The notes under the pieces: model-generated
The model's input: only the letters and a program-made list of their open reading frames with translations
Told to the model about the DNA's origin: nothing
Database searches by the model: none
Assembly: GCA_947683425.1 (NCBI GenBank)
Contig: CANTUQ010000035.1
Span: 6,185,001-6,249,000 of the forward strand
Reading direction: 5' to 3'
Length of the DNA stretch: 64,000 nucleotides
Source: Excoecaria cochinchinensis
Taxonomy: Eukaryota > Streptophyta > Magnoliopsida > Malpighiales > Euphorbiaceae
Shown here: piece after piece, positions 23,580-38,570 of the stretch
How positions within the stretch are numbered: position 1 is the stretch's first letter
Layout of the letters: every line of letters starts with the position of its first letter
Position numbers and translations under genes: made by a program

Positions 23580-24900
23580 CATGCCATTCCAACCTTTCCA
23601 GAATGCAAGCGGGTCAAACAGTAGCTCTAAAGACTAAGACCTGAGTGGGCAGAAAAGGTAAAAGAGAAGGTGCACAAGCAGATTGAAGTCAAGTTCCTAG
23701 TAGAGGTTCAGTACCCAGCATGGTTAGCTAATGTTGTTCCCGTAGCCAAAAAGGACAGAAAGGTTCTAGTATGTGTCGACTACCTGGAGCTAAATAAAGC
23801 TTGCCCAAAAGATGACTTTCCTTTGCCCCATATTGGTGTACTAGTAGATAGTGCGGCTGCTTGCATGATGTACAGTTTTGTGGATGGGTATGCAGGGTAC
23901 AACCAAATCCTCAATAAGATCATGGATCAAATTAAGACAGCCTTCATCACTGAGTGGGGTACATTCACTTATAGGGTCATGCCTTTTGGGTTAAAGAATG
24001 ATGGAGCAACGTACCAAAGAATGGCTACTAAGATCCTTGACGACTTGATCCACAAAGAGGTAGAAGTATATGTCGGTGATATGATGATCAAGTCGGTCAC
24101 TCGAGAGGGGAATTTCGAGGCTTTAGAGAAGTTCTTTCAGGGGATTGACAAGTATAACCTTCGCCTCAACCCCAAGAAATGCATTTTCGGAGTCACCTCG
24201 GGTAAGCTGTTAGGCCACGTGGTGAGTTAGAGGGGAATTGAAGTGGACCCCGATAAGATCAGGGCATTCAGAGAGATAACAACACCTCGGAAGGAAAGAG
24301 AAGTTAGGAGTTTTTTAGGCAAACTGTAGTACATCAGCAGGTTCATTTCCAAGCTTGCTTCGGTATACGAACCGATTTTTAAGCTCCTCAGGAAGAATCA
24401 GCTAGTCTGGTGGAATGATTACTGCTAGAAAGCTTTTGATATTGTTAAGGATTACCTCCTAAACCCCCTAGTTCTATGACCACCGTGGCTTGTCAAACCA
24501 TTAATCCTTTACCTAGCAATAGAGGAGAATTCTATAGGTGCTATGATGGCCCAGGAAGATGAATTTGGGGTTGAATTTGCGGTTTACTATCTGAGTAAGA
24601 AATTCCTTCCTTATGAGGCCAAGTATGTTGAAGTGGAAAAGATCTGTCTGGCAGTAATATGGGCTTTAAAGAAACTGATACATTACTTCCATTCTTACAA
24701 AGTGCAGGTAGTCGCCAAACAAAACCCTCTTCGATACCTTCAGGAGGCACCCTCTTTGCTAGGAAAAATGGGGAGATGGCTGATATTATTACAAGAATTT
24801 GATGTGGAGTACATCACCAGAAAAACCATTAAGGGTCGGGCAGTTGCAAAATTTTTAGCCGATCATCCGATCCAAGGTGACAAATTCGAATATGAATTCC
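23580..24900 (+). pseudogene. pol: Reverse transcriptase and first RNase H, broken
   Basis: Conserved blocks in order: LRPEWAEKVKEKV, PVAKKDRKVLVCVDY, LNKACPKDDFPLP, YSFVDGYAGYNQI, FGLKNDGATYQRM and YVGDMMIKS. The catalytic YVDD is here YVGD, removing one of the two polymerase aspartates; the sister copy at 48594-48610 keeps YVDD. The connection domain and Ty3 RNase H follow (ILYLAIEE...AVYYLSKKFLPYE, VIWALKKLIHYF). Stops fall at about 23577, 23622, 24228, 24327, 24427 and 24477. It would copy element RNA to DNA in the particle but is inactive. Confidence 0.85.
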
Positions 24901-25484
24901 CGGATGAAGAATTGGGTGCCATTACAGTGCAAAAGTGGCAGATGTACTTCGACAGGGCGATGAATAGCAAAGGAGCTGGAGTAGGAGTAATTTTGGTGAC
25001 CCCGGAGGGTAAAAAGCTCTCTCTAGCTAAGAAATTGAGATATAGAGCCACCAATAACGAAGCTGAGTACGAAACCTGCATCTTCGGGTTTGAAGCACTC
25101 TTAGCTATGGGGGCAAAGGTAGTAGAGGTCGTCGGAGACTCATCCTTGGTAATCCATCAGGTCAGGAGTGAATGATCCATCAAGGAAGAGCGACTATTAC
25201 CCTACATAAGGTGTTTGAAGGAATTAAGTGGTCAGTTTGAAATTTGCACTTTTAACTATGTGCCCCAAGATGAGAACCAATTAGCGGATGCCCTAGCCAC
25301 TCTGGTGTCTATGTGGGATAACCTAGAAGGGATAGCCATGAAGCCTGTACTCATTTCTAGTTCAGACAAGCTATACTTTGAAACTGAGCAGGTCAGGGAT
25401 GTTGAGGCCACTGACGGAAAGCCATGGTACTACGATGTCCAGAATTATTTGGAAAAAGTCAGTATTCCCAGAAGAGGCCACTGA
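24901..25484 (+). pseudogene. pol: Second, archaeal-type RNase H
   Basis: After KWQMYFDRAMNSKGAGVG the sequence continues with LRYRATNNEAEYET and VVGDSSLVIHQV. This is the RVT_3 pattern that marks Tat-lineage elements, whose own Ty3 RNase H lies upstream. The first catalytic context is FDR instead of FDG. A TGA at about 25173 separates off the C-terminal part (FNYVPQDENQLADALATL, which holds the last conserved Asp). The sister copy is cut off within this domain at 49611. Confidence 0.8.
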
Positions 25485-26655
25485 AAAGGACCAAAGTATG
25501 ATTTGCAAACTGTCCACCTAGTTCATCAGTGTAGATGGTGTGCTGTACAAGAGGCAAGCTAATGGCATACAGCTAAGGTGCTTGGATGAGAAGGAAGCCA
25601 AGAGGGTTATGGAGGAAACCCATCCAGGGTTCTATGGAGCTCATATGAATGGTCTAGCTCTGAAAAAGAAAATCATGCGACAGGGGTTCTTCTGGCTGAC
25701 AATGGACACGGATTGTTCTAAGTATGTGAAGCAGTGCCAACTATGCCAACTGTATGCCAATCTGAGACACCTGCCAGTTTCAGAGTTATGTAACCTTACA
25801 TCTCCATGGCCATTCCAAGCTTGGGGGATTGACATTATAGGGGAAATACATCCCACAGCCTCTAACGGGCATAGATTTATCATAGTCGCTATTGATTACT
25901 TCACTAAATGGGTAGAGGCTGAATCCTTCAAGAAGCTGGGTGCCTGCGAAATGGCCAGATTCATCGAACGACATCTGGTTTGTAGGTACGGATTCCCGTA
26001 TCACATTGTGTCGGATAATGGGGTACAGTTCCAAGATGAAACCAAGCAGATGTTCAAGAAGTATGCCATCCAACACCATAAATCCTCCCCTTACTGACCA
26101 CAGGCTAATGGGACAGTCAAAGCAGCCAATAAGAACATCAAGAGGATACTGGCTAAGATGGTGCAAGACCGAGAAACTTCCATTTTCATTGTGGAGCTAC
26201 AGGACCACTGCTAGAACTTCTACGGGAGCTATGCCTTTCTCCTTGGTTTATGGGACAGAAGCAGTTCTACCAGTAGAAATTGAACTCCAATCCTTGAGGG
26301 TGGTAACAGAAGCCAAGCTACCAGAAGCAGAATGGGCTCAACAGTGGCTGCTACAGTTGAATTTGTTGGACGAAGATAGGATGCAGGCATACTACCACAA
26401 CCAGGTTTACTAAAAGAGACTAGCTCGATCATTCGGAAAAAAAGTCAGGAAATACCCCCTGAAGGAAGGGGATTTAGTCTTCAAGCAGATGAGGCCAGGG
26501 TTCCAGACTTTCAAGGCAAGTTTAGACCGACTTGGGAAGGACCCTTTGTTATGAAGAAGCTTTTGTCTAAAGGGGCCACAATCCTAACAGATAGCAATGG
26601 AAATGAATTTAGGGAGCCGGTCAATGTCGACAGATTAAAACGGTTCCATGGCTAA
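25485..26655 (+). pseudogene. pol: Tat-like integrase, frameshifted
   Basis: A frame change near 25500 moves the reading to the frame at 25540. The HHCC zinc motif reads HPGFYGAH...CQLCQLY. The catalytic core has WGIDIIGEI, IVSDNGVQF and, at 26100-26130, NGTVKAANKN, where family members have Glu (VEAANKN), so the third catalytic residue is Lys. Two more frame changes follow (about 26190 and 26480), through YRTTARTSTGAMPFSLVYG and the C-terminal VKKLLSKG-like and NVDRLKRFHG segments, ending with TAA at 26653-26655. No chromodomain is visible, as expected for Tat. Confidence 0.85.
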
Positions 26656-27540
26656 AGGCTTTTAAGCAAAATTTTGAGAGAAAATATTCAATCAAGAAAA
26701 CCCGAGAGGGCTGATTGATAATAGGAGTTTTGATGCTTTCAAGATCCATCTCGAGATCAGGTGTGGTCTTGTATTTTGAGCCTAAAGTTAAATAATGATC
26801 ATGTGTAATGAAATCATACAAAATCATGTACATGTATGCAATTATACACTCAGAGTAATTCTTTTCATTCAATGAATGTCAATAGTTTCTTTTGAAAGGA
26901 TAATACATCTTTTCCCATTAAATGTGCACAATTTATCCATTGTTGCTGTGGCTGGCGAGGAGCTAAAAAAAATGTAAAGGCCATAAGAGATGAAAATCGT
27001 AACTGACGCTCTAAGCAAAAGTTAGGCCAAAAGGCAGGGCGAAACCTGGAAATAGGCGGTCTGCCCTACAAAAAATGAAATGAATAAAAGCCGCTGGATT
27101 GGGTTGGGGCCATTCCAGGCAAAAATTAGACATAGGGTTGTGTGAAAATCCGAAAAGGATGCATTTCCCGCAAAGAAAAACTAGTGTGAAAATCCATGAG
27201 GGATGCACTACCTTTGAAACAATGACCTTCGCCGCCTGGAGCGATGAGGCCGCATTACCCCGGACAATCCCTTTCGGGCAAAGCACGCGTACTGGGCGAT
27301 ACACTTTGAGAAGATCATGGGTCAGAGTCCCTAAGCCGGGATGACACTTTCAGATCCTTGGGGGCATAATCAAACAAACCGGGCCCTGAATCATTTTAGC
27401 CGAGGTTATCGCGCCTCGACACCTGGGCCACTCGAATAAATGGTGTCACTTGCATTATGCATGACATAACGCACGTTCACATGCATAACTTACCCTCGCA
27501 TACGGAGTTCTTTTGATTTTGTAGGAAAGTCTAAATGTTT
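26656..27540 (+). other. Tat 3' untranslated region
   Basis: No gene is supported. Two GTGTGAAAATCC...GGATGCA units occur at 27139-27165 and 27182-27210. The reverse complement of this segment matches 55725-55865, which identifies that distant region as the same part of a minus-strand Tat element. Confidence 0.65.
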
Positions 27541-28090
27541 TACACACCGACAAGCTGGTGTTTATTAATTGCTCAGTCGTGATTTCACCCGCCTACAAGC
27601 TGGTGTTCTATCAATCACGTTCTTCCAAGTCTGGCGGTTTCACACACCTACAAGCTGGTGTTTATCAATTGGTCAACTGTGATTTCACATGCCTACAAGC
27701 TAGTGTTCTATCAATCACGTTCTTCAAAGCCTGGTGGTTTCACACACCTACAAGCTGCTGTTTATCAATCGTTCAGCCTTGACTTCACATGCCTACAAGC
27801 TGGTGTTCTATCAATCACGTTCTTCCAAGTCTGGCAGTTTTAAACACCTACAAGCTGGTGTTTATCAATTGGTCAGCCGTGATTTCATATGCCTACAAGC
27901 TGGTGTTCTATTAATCACATTCTTCAAAGCCTGGCGGTTTCACACACCTAGAAGCTGGTGTTTATCAATCATTCAGCCATGATTCCACACGCCTACAAGC
28001 TAGTGTTCTATCATTCATGCAATTCAACCGTGGTTTCACGCGTGGATAAGCTGACATTTATAAATCACATGACTCAACAATGGTTTCACA
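27541..28090 (+). repeat. 100-bp tandem repeat in the Tat 3' untranslated region
   Basis: The anchor AAGCTGGTG (with point changes) recurs at 27552, 27652, 27752, 27852 and 27952. A second anchor lies 45 bases after each (27597, 27697, 27797, 27897, 27997). Each 100-bp unit is therefore two related half-units. Each half carries CTACAAGCTGGTGTT and TATCAAT. About five full copies are present, decaying after 28020. Confidence 0.9.
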
Positions 28091-28224
28091 CATTGACAAA
28101 CTGGCAAGAAACTAATCACAATAATCAGGGACGATAGCGTAGCAGGAAGGCGACCGCCTCAGTTACATGTCTCTTTCCCTCTTTTCTGAATTTTAGCTCA
28201 CCCAGGCACCTAAGTTCAAGGTTC

Positions 28225-28242
28225 CCCAAAATTGGGGGCAAC
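28225..28242 (+). other. Polypurine tract of the Tat element
   Basis: CCAAAATTGGGGGCAAC lies immediately before the LTR start at 28243. The same tract, reversed, lies at 52026-52042. Confidence 0.75.
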
Positions 28243-31008
<2,766 letters not shown>

Positions 31009-32084
31009 GGAGGTCTCTCTCTGGGGTGCTAAGAAGGTTGATGAAAGAGGGCAAGTTGCAACCCCTAGCACCTAAACCCGCCAAGACCTAAGGACAACTA
31101 GGGCACAATGATAATTAGTATTGTGCTTACCATCAGCACACTAACCATATGACATAAGACTGTAAGGCATTGAGGCATGCCATTCAGGATCTGATTGACT
31201 GGAAACAAATCACAGATAAGAGAAGAGAGGGAACCAGAAGAAGCCTGGATACAATAATGTGCCCCCACCCGTGTTTATGATTTGGTTTAGCTTGCCCGAG
31301 TGGTATGTGCTACAGGATTTGTATGGAATTAAGAACACTTCTATCACTTGCCTTGAGGGGGCAAGTAAAGAAGGGATTACCATGGCAGCGATAGACCGTT
31401 GGTCCACTGATGAAAGTGGAAGTGATAATTCTGATAATAAAGGATCTGCCGACCCGTGGGGTTCGGAGGGAGAGGAAGAGGAAAAGGATCTTGATAAGAA
31501 AGTCGAAGCAGAGACCCGAAGCGAAAAAGTAGTTCCGGAGGTTGAGAAACCATAAGATCCTGTGGCAGTTCAAAAGGAAAAAGAACCGGAGGAAGACCCG
31601 ATAAAAGGGCAGTTAAAAACATGCCATCTCAAATTTTGATATGGGATCTACTATGGCAGTCCCCCTCACATAGGCAGAAGTTGGTAGAAGCCCTATGCAA
31701 ATCTATGGTGGCAACCACCATCTCCCCCACGGAACTGTTAAACATAGTAAACGGAAGCGCTGGAGAGAATGTAGTGTTTTCAAGTACTCATTTGTCGGTA
31801 GAGGGCTGCAACCATAATCGCCTCTTGTACATAAGGGCCTAAGTGAATGAGAAGGACACAACCTATATCATGGTGGACGATGGTTCATCCATAAATGTTT
31901 GCCTCTTGGAGGCAATGGCAGCTTTCGGAGTGTCAGAAGAGATGCTGAGCAAGTCTGACCTCACAATCACAGCCTATGATAACTCCCGCAGACAGGCATC
32001 GAGGACATTCAAGGAAAAGGTCAAGACGGGGCCAATTGAGACAGAAGTAGAGTTCGTAGTCCTCCCCATTCTGACCAACTTTTC
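31009..32084 (+). pseudogene. gag-pol: Second Tat-like gag-protease, 5' fragment
   Basis: The sequence picks up mid-gag at a point equivalent to 21437: LRRLMKEGKLQPLAP, then a YCAYHQHTNHMT zinc-like box, then PPPVFMIW with SLPEWYVLQD. An acidic linker and QILIWDLLWQSPSHRQKLVEAL follow, with the protease site IMVDDGSSINVC (31868-31905). It stops at VLPILTNF, where a solo LTR interrupts it; the frame resumes at 47045. Stops at about 31088, 31554 and 31841 and a frame change near 31610 make it non-functional. It is a separate, less decayed copy of the family at 20799-26655. Confidence 0.8.
32080..32084. other. Target-site duplication TTTTC (left)
   Basis: TTTTC precedes the solo LTR at 32085 and is repeated at 47040-47044 directly after it. 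Confidence 0.85.
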
Positions 32085-33956
32085 TGTATTAGCCGCATTA
32101 TCGGTTTAGCCATGAATAGTATTTTTCGGTGGTAAATAGTGCACCCGGGGCAGAAATTGCACCTGAAGGCAAAAAAATATTTTATTTGACCATCGGAAGA
32201 TACTAGTCATGGTGAGTCCAGTAGTAAAATTTAGAGTGAAAATGAGCTTAAATAGGTCCCCAAAACTCAAAAATAAGAAAAGCCCTGGACCGTAATTAGA
32301 GACCCCGATTTGACCAAAATTTGATTGGGCCTCTAAAAATAGTAAATGACATCCAAAAATTAATTTAAGGGTATAAACAAGCTTAGAATAATATTTAGGA
32401 ATTTTTGGTAAAGAAAAATTATTTTTACGGTAACACTGGAAATTACCGAATCGAATCGGTTAGAGTGAGCCAGTCCCAAAAATGGATTCCGATTGGGTTG
32501 AAAATTTTTGTGGAGGCTTAATTTATTATTTGGGGAATTTTGGAACTAATTTGGAGTGAATTGGACGTCAGAAAGGAGGGGAATTAAATTTGGTTTGGTT
32601 AATGGGCTTAATTTTGGGTCCAACCAACTTGGTTGGATCCGCCCAGCCCAAAGATGAGGGTATAAAAGGGTTGAAAAATCAGAAATGTAGGGAGAATTCT
32701 AGATTTCTTCAGCCCCTTCTACCCCTCTCCTTAGTCGAACCTTACTCTCTCAAATTCTCTCCAAATTTCTTCTCTTCTCCTCCAATTTCTCCTCCAAATC
32801 AAGTTAACTTAATGTAATTCAGCCCCTCTACAACATTATTGCAGTCTCTAATCTCTAATTTAAGTGGAAGAATTGGGAAAATTCAAGTGTACAAAGATTA
32901 GGGTTCAATTTGAGGTAAGAGGAATTGAAGGTTTTAAAATTAATTAATGGTTCTAATAGGTAAATTAGGGTATGTAGAGTGTAATTATGTAGTTATATTG
33001 TGGTTAGAATGCATGCTTTTTATGGTAACTCAATTTTGAATTTCGGCCATACATAGGGAATAAAGAAGGTGAAGGATTTTCAAGAGCAAAAAGCATAGGG
33101 AATGAAGCTTTGGAACAGTAAATCAAGAAATTAAGGTGAGTGGTTACAAATTCTAACCATTTCCATTGTTTTAGGGTGAATTTAGGTTATGTTTAAATAG
33201 TAACTATGTGAAATATGTGTGTATAATTGAAAGAAATGTTACAATTATGACTTAGGATGTTAGAAATGATAAATTGAATGGTTAAATAAAGAAGAAATAA
33301 ATTATAGGGTAGTAAACTTTGGGTAGCCGAATGGTATATCTCATAATATTAGGGTATACTTTGGGTATATATATGAGTTAAAGGGGTATACATGTGATTT
33401 AATGAATAAAATAATGTAATGAATAATAAAGGAATAAAAAATATAATATAGAGAATGGATTTGTAAGGTTGGTCGAATGGAAAAGGTAGGAGGTTTAAGG
33501 TATAATCTTGCTAATTGTTAAAAATAAATGCATAATATGAAAATAGGATAAAAATTGAGTGTATGAGAATTTATTTAGAATTTATTGAACATAAATGAAT
33601 ATTTTAGAATAAATTAGTATATTATGATTATATTAAAAATCAAGTTAAATGTGTATTTTAGTTGAAAGTATGGCATAAAATGAATATGGAATAAAAATTA
33701 AGGGCATGGTAATTTACTTAGAATTTATTGAGTAAAACTGAATGTTTTAGAATATTTTGGTATGTTATGTTTATAGTCGAAATGAAGTAAATGGTTTAAT
33801 TTTAATGGAATTATGGTATGAATGACTATGCCATTAAATAAATAATGGAATAAAGGTGATTTAGTAAGAAAAGAATGAATATTATGATGTTTGATTATGT
33901 TGGCATAATGATATATTATAATAAAGTAATGTGATAATTTATTTATCTTGCCCTTA

Positions 33957-34653
33957 GTAATAGTTAGGGGTGAGCAAAAAAACCGATGGACTCGGTTAAC
34001 CGAAAAAAAAATCCGAAACCGAACCGATGGACTGGTTAACCGATTGTAATGGACTGGTTAATGGTTAGTCTTTTGAAAAAACCGATATTAATGGACTGGT
34101 TAATGGTTTTTGACTTATGTAACTGGTTAACCGAACCGAAACCGAATTTTTAGTTAATTTATTAATTTTTAATGATTTATAACAATTTATCCTAATTAAA
34201 AGTGATCATGTATTTTTTTTATTATACTAATTATTTTAAACTTTTAAAATTTTTTTAATTGACTATTAGTAAGTATAATAATTTATCTAATTAAAAGTGA
34301 TTATGAACCGGTTAATATATTTACTTATTAAATATTAATTTTTAAAAACAAATTTGCTTATATCCACCTAATATTTTTATTTTAACAATAATAATGTTAT
34401 ATTTTAGTGAAAAAATTTTAATTTTTAAGTATCTTGAATATTTTAATTTTATTTATGAATATATTTATAATTATAATGGTTAACCGAAAAATATTGGATA
34501 ACCGATCCGAAAATCCGAAACCGATGGACTGGTTAACCGATGGTAATGGACTGGTTAATGGACTGTAATTTCAAAAAACCGATATTAATGGACTGGTTAA
34601 TGGACTGAGGCTAATGGACCGGTTAACCGACCATGCTCACCCCTAGTAATAGT
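33957..34653. mobile_element. hAT-type MITE, 681 bp, with 8-bp target duplication
   Basis: TAGGGGTGAGCA (33965-33976) is inverted at the other end as TGCTCACCCCTA (34634-34645). GTAATAGT flanks the element on both sides (33957-33964 and 34646-34653). The 8-bp duplication and the terminal sequence fit hAT elements. The interior has no ORF of note and is packed with GGTTAACCGA and ATGGACTGGTTAA words, mostly near the ends. It therefore depends on a transposase made elsewhere. Confidence 0.92.
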
Positions 34654-34793
34654 CTAGTAGTTAAATCTAATTTAGGATATAATTGGCTAGCCATAGGGAC
34701 AGTAAAACCGAGGTGTGAGTTATGGCGACTCACTATTAGTAGGCCAATGGCGGTCTACAAAATGAATGAATGTTTAAAATGTCAAATGAAATG

Positions 34794-34798
34794 GAATG
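34794..34798. other. Target-site duplication GAATG (left)
   Basis: GAATG precedes the LTR at 34799 and is repeated at 45640-45644. Confidence 0.88.
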
Positions 34799-36391
34799 TG
34801 ACGGGTCCTCGGCAAGTGTACCGAATCGACAAGTAATAAAGTGGGGTATAGTTAGGACCCCGAGTTATCGTACCCAAGGGAACAAGGATTGTCCAGTTAA
34901 ATATCTATAGATGAGTGAATTTGAGATGTCCCCAATTTGTTTGGTGGAGAAAACTAAACTAAGCAAGAAAATAAATTAACAATTAAATATAAAATTGGTC
35001 ATCAAGAAATTACTCAAGGATGAAATTAAATGCTTAGGAAATTCTATCCTCATAAATGTAACTGAAAATTGGTAAAACAATATAACATGAAATTCTGGAC
35101 AACCCAACTGAACCCAAACCTACCATATCCATGGATTAAGCTATTCTAATTAATAAACCTACCATATCCCTGGATTAAGTCTATTAATTAGCTTAAGTGC
35201 GGGTTACCAAATCCTAGATCTAAGACAACCTACCATCCCGGATTAAGCTATCTTAAACCTATTTATTCCTCACTATTCTTAATCTAATAACATCAACACC
35301 CACAAACCAACCTACCATATCCCTGGATTAAGCTGGAAAGATAAATGTCAATATTAAAAGAACAGAGCATTTGCACAAACAATAATTTTCGGATTTAGCT
35401 CCAATCATCATTATAATTGCAAAACAATATATAACAAGAGGAATAAAAGAAAACATGAAAATATTTATTAAATCCAAATATCCAAAATACAAATACGATT
35501 CAAGAACTCCCAAGCATGATTAACTACTCTAACATCAAGAATATAACCATAAAAGATGAAAATTAGAGTTTAGAATACACCCTTGATGAGAGAGAAAATA
35601 GATCTTGAAGTTCTTGTTCTTCAACCTTGGAATCCACTTGAATCCCCAAAATCTAGATTTAAACTAAATTGATCTAAATTATTTAAGAAGGAAATTGCAA
35701 TTCAAAATTAAATCTAAGCTAAACATAATTTAAAAGGAAAATTAAAACATGAAAATAAAATAAATTGTTGCTGGAAATTAAAGAAAAAATAAACCTAAGT
35801 CTACTGCCTAAAGGAAAGAATAAGAAAATACAAATCTCAAAACTGACTAAAAAACTATCCCCTTCTTTGGTATGCAGCGGCGCTACTTTTAATTGTCTGA
35901 AGAAAAGCACAGCTGTGCTTTAAGAAGCACTGCGCATCTGCTGCGCGATATCAGCGTGACACAGCTGTGCTTCTCGCTGAAGCACAGCTGTGCTGTGGGC
36001 GAGGCTGTGTGCGTTATCACTCCGCGTGCGCGCGCCTTTCGCTGCGTAACACAGCTGTGCTTTGCGAGGAAGCACAGCTGTGTCTTCGGTCATTCACGTC
36101 GCTGTCCGCTTCCTTCGAAAGCACAGCTGTGCTTTTGTAAAAGCACGATTGTGCTTTAGGCAAAATCTGCCCTCCTTCCACAATTTCTTTAAATATCAGC
36201 CCCAAACCTCTAATTTAGCTCCGGATTAAAATAAAACACCTGAAAACATCCCAAAATTTATTAAAAATTATAAAAACATTATAAATTAATAAAAACACAA
36301 AAACTAATTAATTATTATTAAAATTAAATAAATAAAACACATAATTATGCCAAGAATTAATCTAAAATATTAATATAATTGCAACTTATCA
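34799..36391 (-). repeat. 3' LTR of the young element (1.59 kb)
   Basis: It matches 43324 onward with very few substitutions, for example CCCACAAACC here against CCCAAAAACC there. Five GGATTAAG-containing segments around TACCATATCCCTGGATTAAG recur at 35100-35335. A palindrome island lies at 35884-36156. Confidence 0.92.
35884..36156. repeat. Palindrome island in the LTR (AGCACAGCTGTGCT type)
   Basis: About seven copies or half-copies of AGCACAGCTGTGCT are embedded in GC-rich DNA with CGCGTGCGCGCG. Matching islands lie at 44420-44685 and 45130-45405 in the other LTR and at 41800-41925 internally. Confidence 0.9.
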
Positions 36392-36432
36392 ACTACCCCA
36401 AACTCAAACCTTTACTCGTCCTCGAGTAAACT
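36392..36432 (-). other. Polypurine tract module at the 3' LTR border
   Basis: Minus sense reads TTTACTCGAGGACGAGTAAA, then GGTTTGAGTTTGGGGTAGT, directly against the LTR start TGATAAG. Confidence 0.78.
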
Positions 36433-38100
36433 GAATGAACCACATTCTCAATCATCTCAATCTCAACAAAAGAAAATAAGGAGTCATTCTCAATTAAGGA
36501 ACAAAAATATAAGTTTGCAAATACCAATGCTCATCAAATAACAGATAAACACAAGAACATACTAAACAATTTATGTGTGTGTGTGCAACAGGCCAAAACA
36601 GAATTTTTATCATTTAAAAATAAAACTTCTAGATACAATATTGGGAAAAGGAATCAACTCGAATGCATTAATGCACTCATAGCTTTTCACTCAAAGCTCA
36701 AGAAACACCATATGCCTCTTCTTACGTACCAAACCTTACTAGAAGGTCATCACCACTAAATAGAACAAGACAAAACAAAGAATCAAGAGGTCTTACATTT
36801 TGGTTGTAACGTTAGGCTTAGGTAAATTGGCTAACAAAGAAAGATCAAGTCACTAGAGAAAAATAGCCACTACCTAAACAAAACACAATCACCCAACTGT
36901 ACTAATAAATATTCCCAACTCAATTACATATAATCAAAATAAAATTGGCCTTAAAGACACCTTAGCATCATCAAACTCAAATCACAATAACAAATGCCAC
37001 ATAATATTCAACACCGATTTTCACAAGGCACTAGTTCAAGTCTTACTAAATTTTGTACCCCAAACTCACATTTTGCCCAATTAGCTAGGAAAGACTTACA
37101 ATGCTTCTTCTTTTTCAAATTTTTTTTTTTATTTTTATTTTATTTTATTTTATTTTATTTTATTTTTTTTATAAAGAAGCATAAAAACCAACTAGCCATT
37201 AATAAATAAAGTACTTAATTCGTCTATAAATCCCAACAAGAACTAAAATTGAGCTCTAATTTTTTTTTAAAAGACCAATAAATCACTTAAATCACATTCC
37301 TCTATATCAACCCCAAACTCATTTCTTTAAATGGGCTCAACTCTCCATTACACACACCAATCAATCCTCAAACAGCAATTTACACCAAGAATTGACAAAA
37401 TCTAAACTCCCTTTTACCCAAAATAAAAACCCAACCTCACTAGAGTGGCCATTCTTCTAAAGGGAGGCAAAAATTATTTAAGGCTAAAGGTAGTTTTAAT
37501 ATGTGTAACAATAAAACAAGCACGCATTTAGCATACTAAAATAATAGGCTCAACGGGCTAACAAGAGATAATGAAATTAAGGTAGAAAAAGTCATTTAAA
37601 GTAGCTATACAAAGAAGGGTTGCCTAAATCATTTTCTAAGTTGTGTCTCATCTGAGGTCGCTTCGATGGGTAATCAAAAAGGTTCTAGTGCTCTTAGTGA
37701 GTTTTCATCTAATCCCCTAATTGCAACTAGATTTTTCTTAATTTTTGAAAACAGGCCCAAAGTGCTCAAAATTTAGAAATTGCAAAGTATAATCAAGGTT
37801 TACATGCAGTCTAACAAACAAAGATATAAACATGACTATTTCTCACTCAACTTAATATTTAATGAAACACAAATTTCTAAACCTGAGATCAAAATCATTC
37901 ACAATTGAGAACTATTAGGACGAAATAAAAATTTAAATCGAAGGAAAATAAAAAAGAAACAACCATAAAAATATTTAGACACAAACTTGGCACAAACACG
38001 CCATAACCAAAGCAAACTAACTAACAACTACTCAAACGCAACAAACTAAAAAGACAATAAAACAAAACAAATCTGGTTTTGGTTTGAAAAATTGAAATGG
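36433..38100 (-). other. 3' non-coding region of the young element
   Basis: A-rich sequence (on the plus strand) between the two polypurine-like modules. It includes a TTTTA microsatellite at about 37128-37168. The short plus-strand frames are low complexity. No gene is seen. Confidence 0.6.
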
Positions 38101-38102
38101 TA

Positions 38103-38145
38103 CTCCACCCCAAACTCAAAATGTTGCACTGTCCTCAGTCCAAGA
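38103..38145 (-). other. Internal polypurine-tract-like module after ORF2
   Basis: Minus sense reads CTTGGACTGAGGACAGTGCA, then ACATTTTGAGTTTGGGGTGG. It shares GAGGAC and TTTGAGTTTGGGGT with the border module at 36392-36432 at similar spacing. It is about 425 bases past the ORF2 stop. Confidence 0.7.
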
Positions 38146-38570
38146 AAATAAAGTACACAGAGATAATTTTCAAAAATTTTCCCCCATGCTGTGCAAAAAC
38201 TCATTGCAATTTAAAATCAATTGCAAGCATCTCAAAAATGGCAAACATAAATTAATTACTGTGCAAAATTAATAACCATACAAAATTTCTGCATGCCACC
38301 TGTGCAAATTAAAGAAAATTCAAAACCTGTGCAATAATCCAATAATCACTGTGCAAAATGAAAGACTCTGAAATCTGTGAAATTCATAGCCAACACAAAT
38401 AATATCTATCCTATCACACGGCATTGGCTCAGCCACACAATTCCACAATATAATAAAGTAAATAAAATCATACATTGCCTGACTTCATCAATTTCATTAA
38501 CTAAAATAAATAAATAAATATATACAAAATCTGTTGTGTACGAATCACTTTCTGAAATATATACAATATT

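Noticed and set aside
35893..36159. Frames with repeated HSCALR/TQLCF words, also at 44414-44729 and 45084-45453
   Set aside because: They come from the AGCACAGCTGTGCT palindromes in an LTR and appear on both strands.
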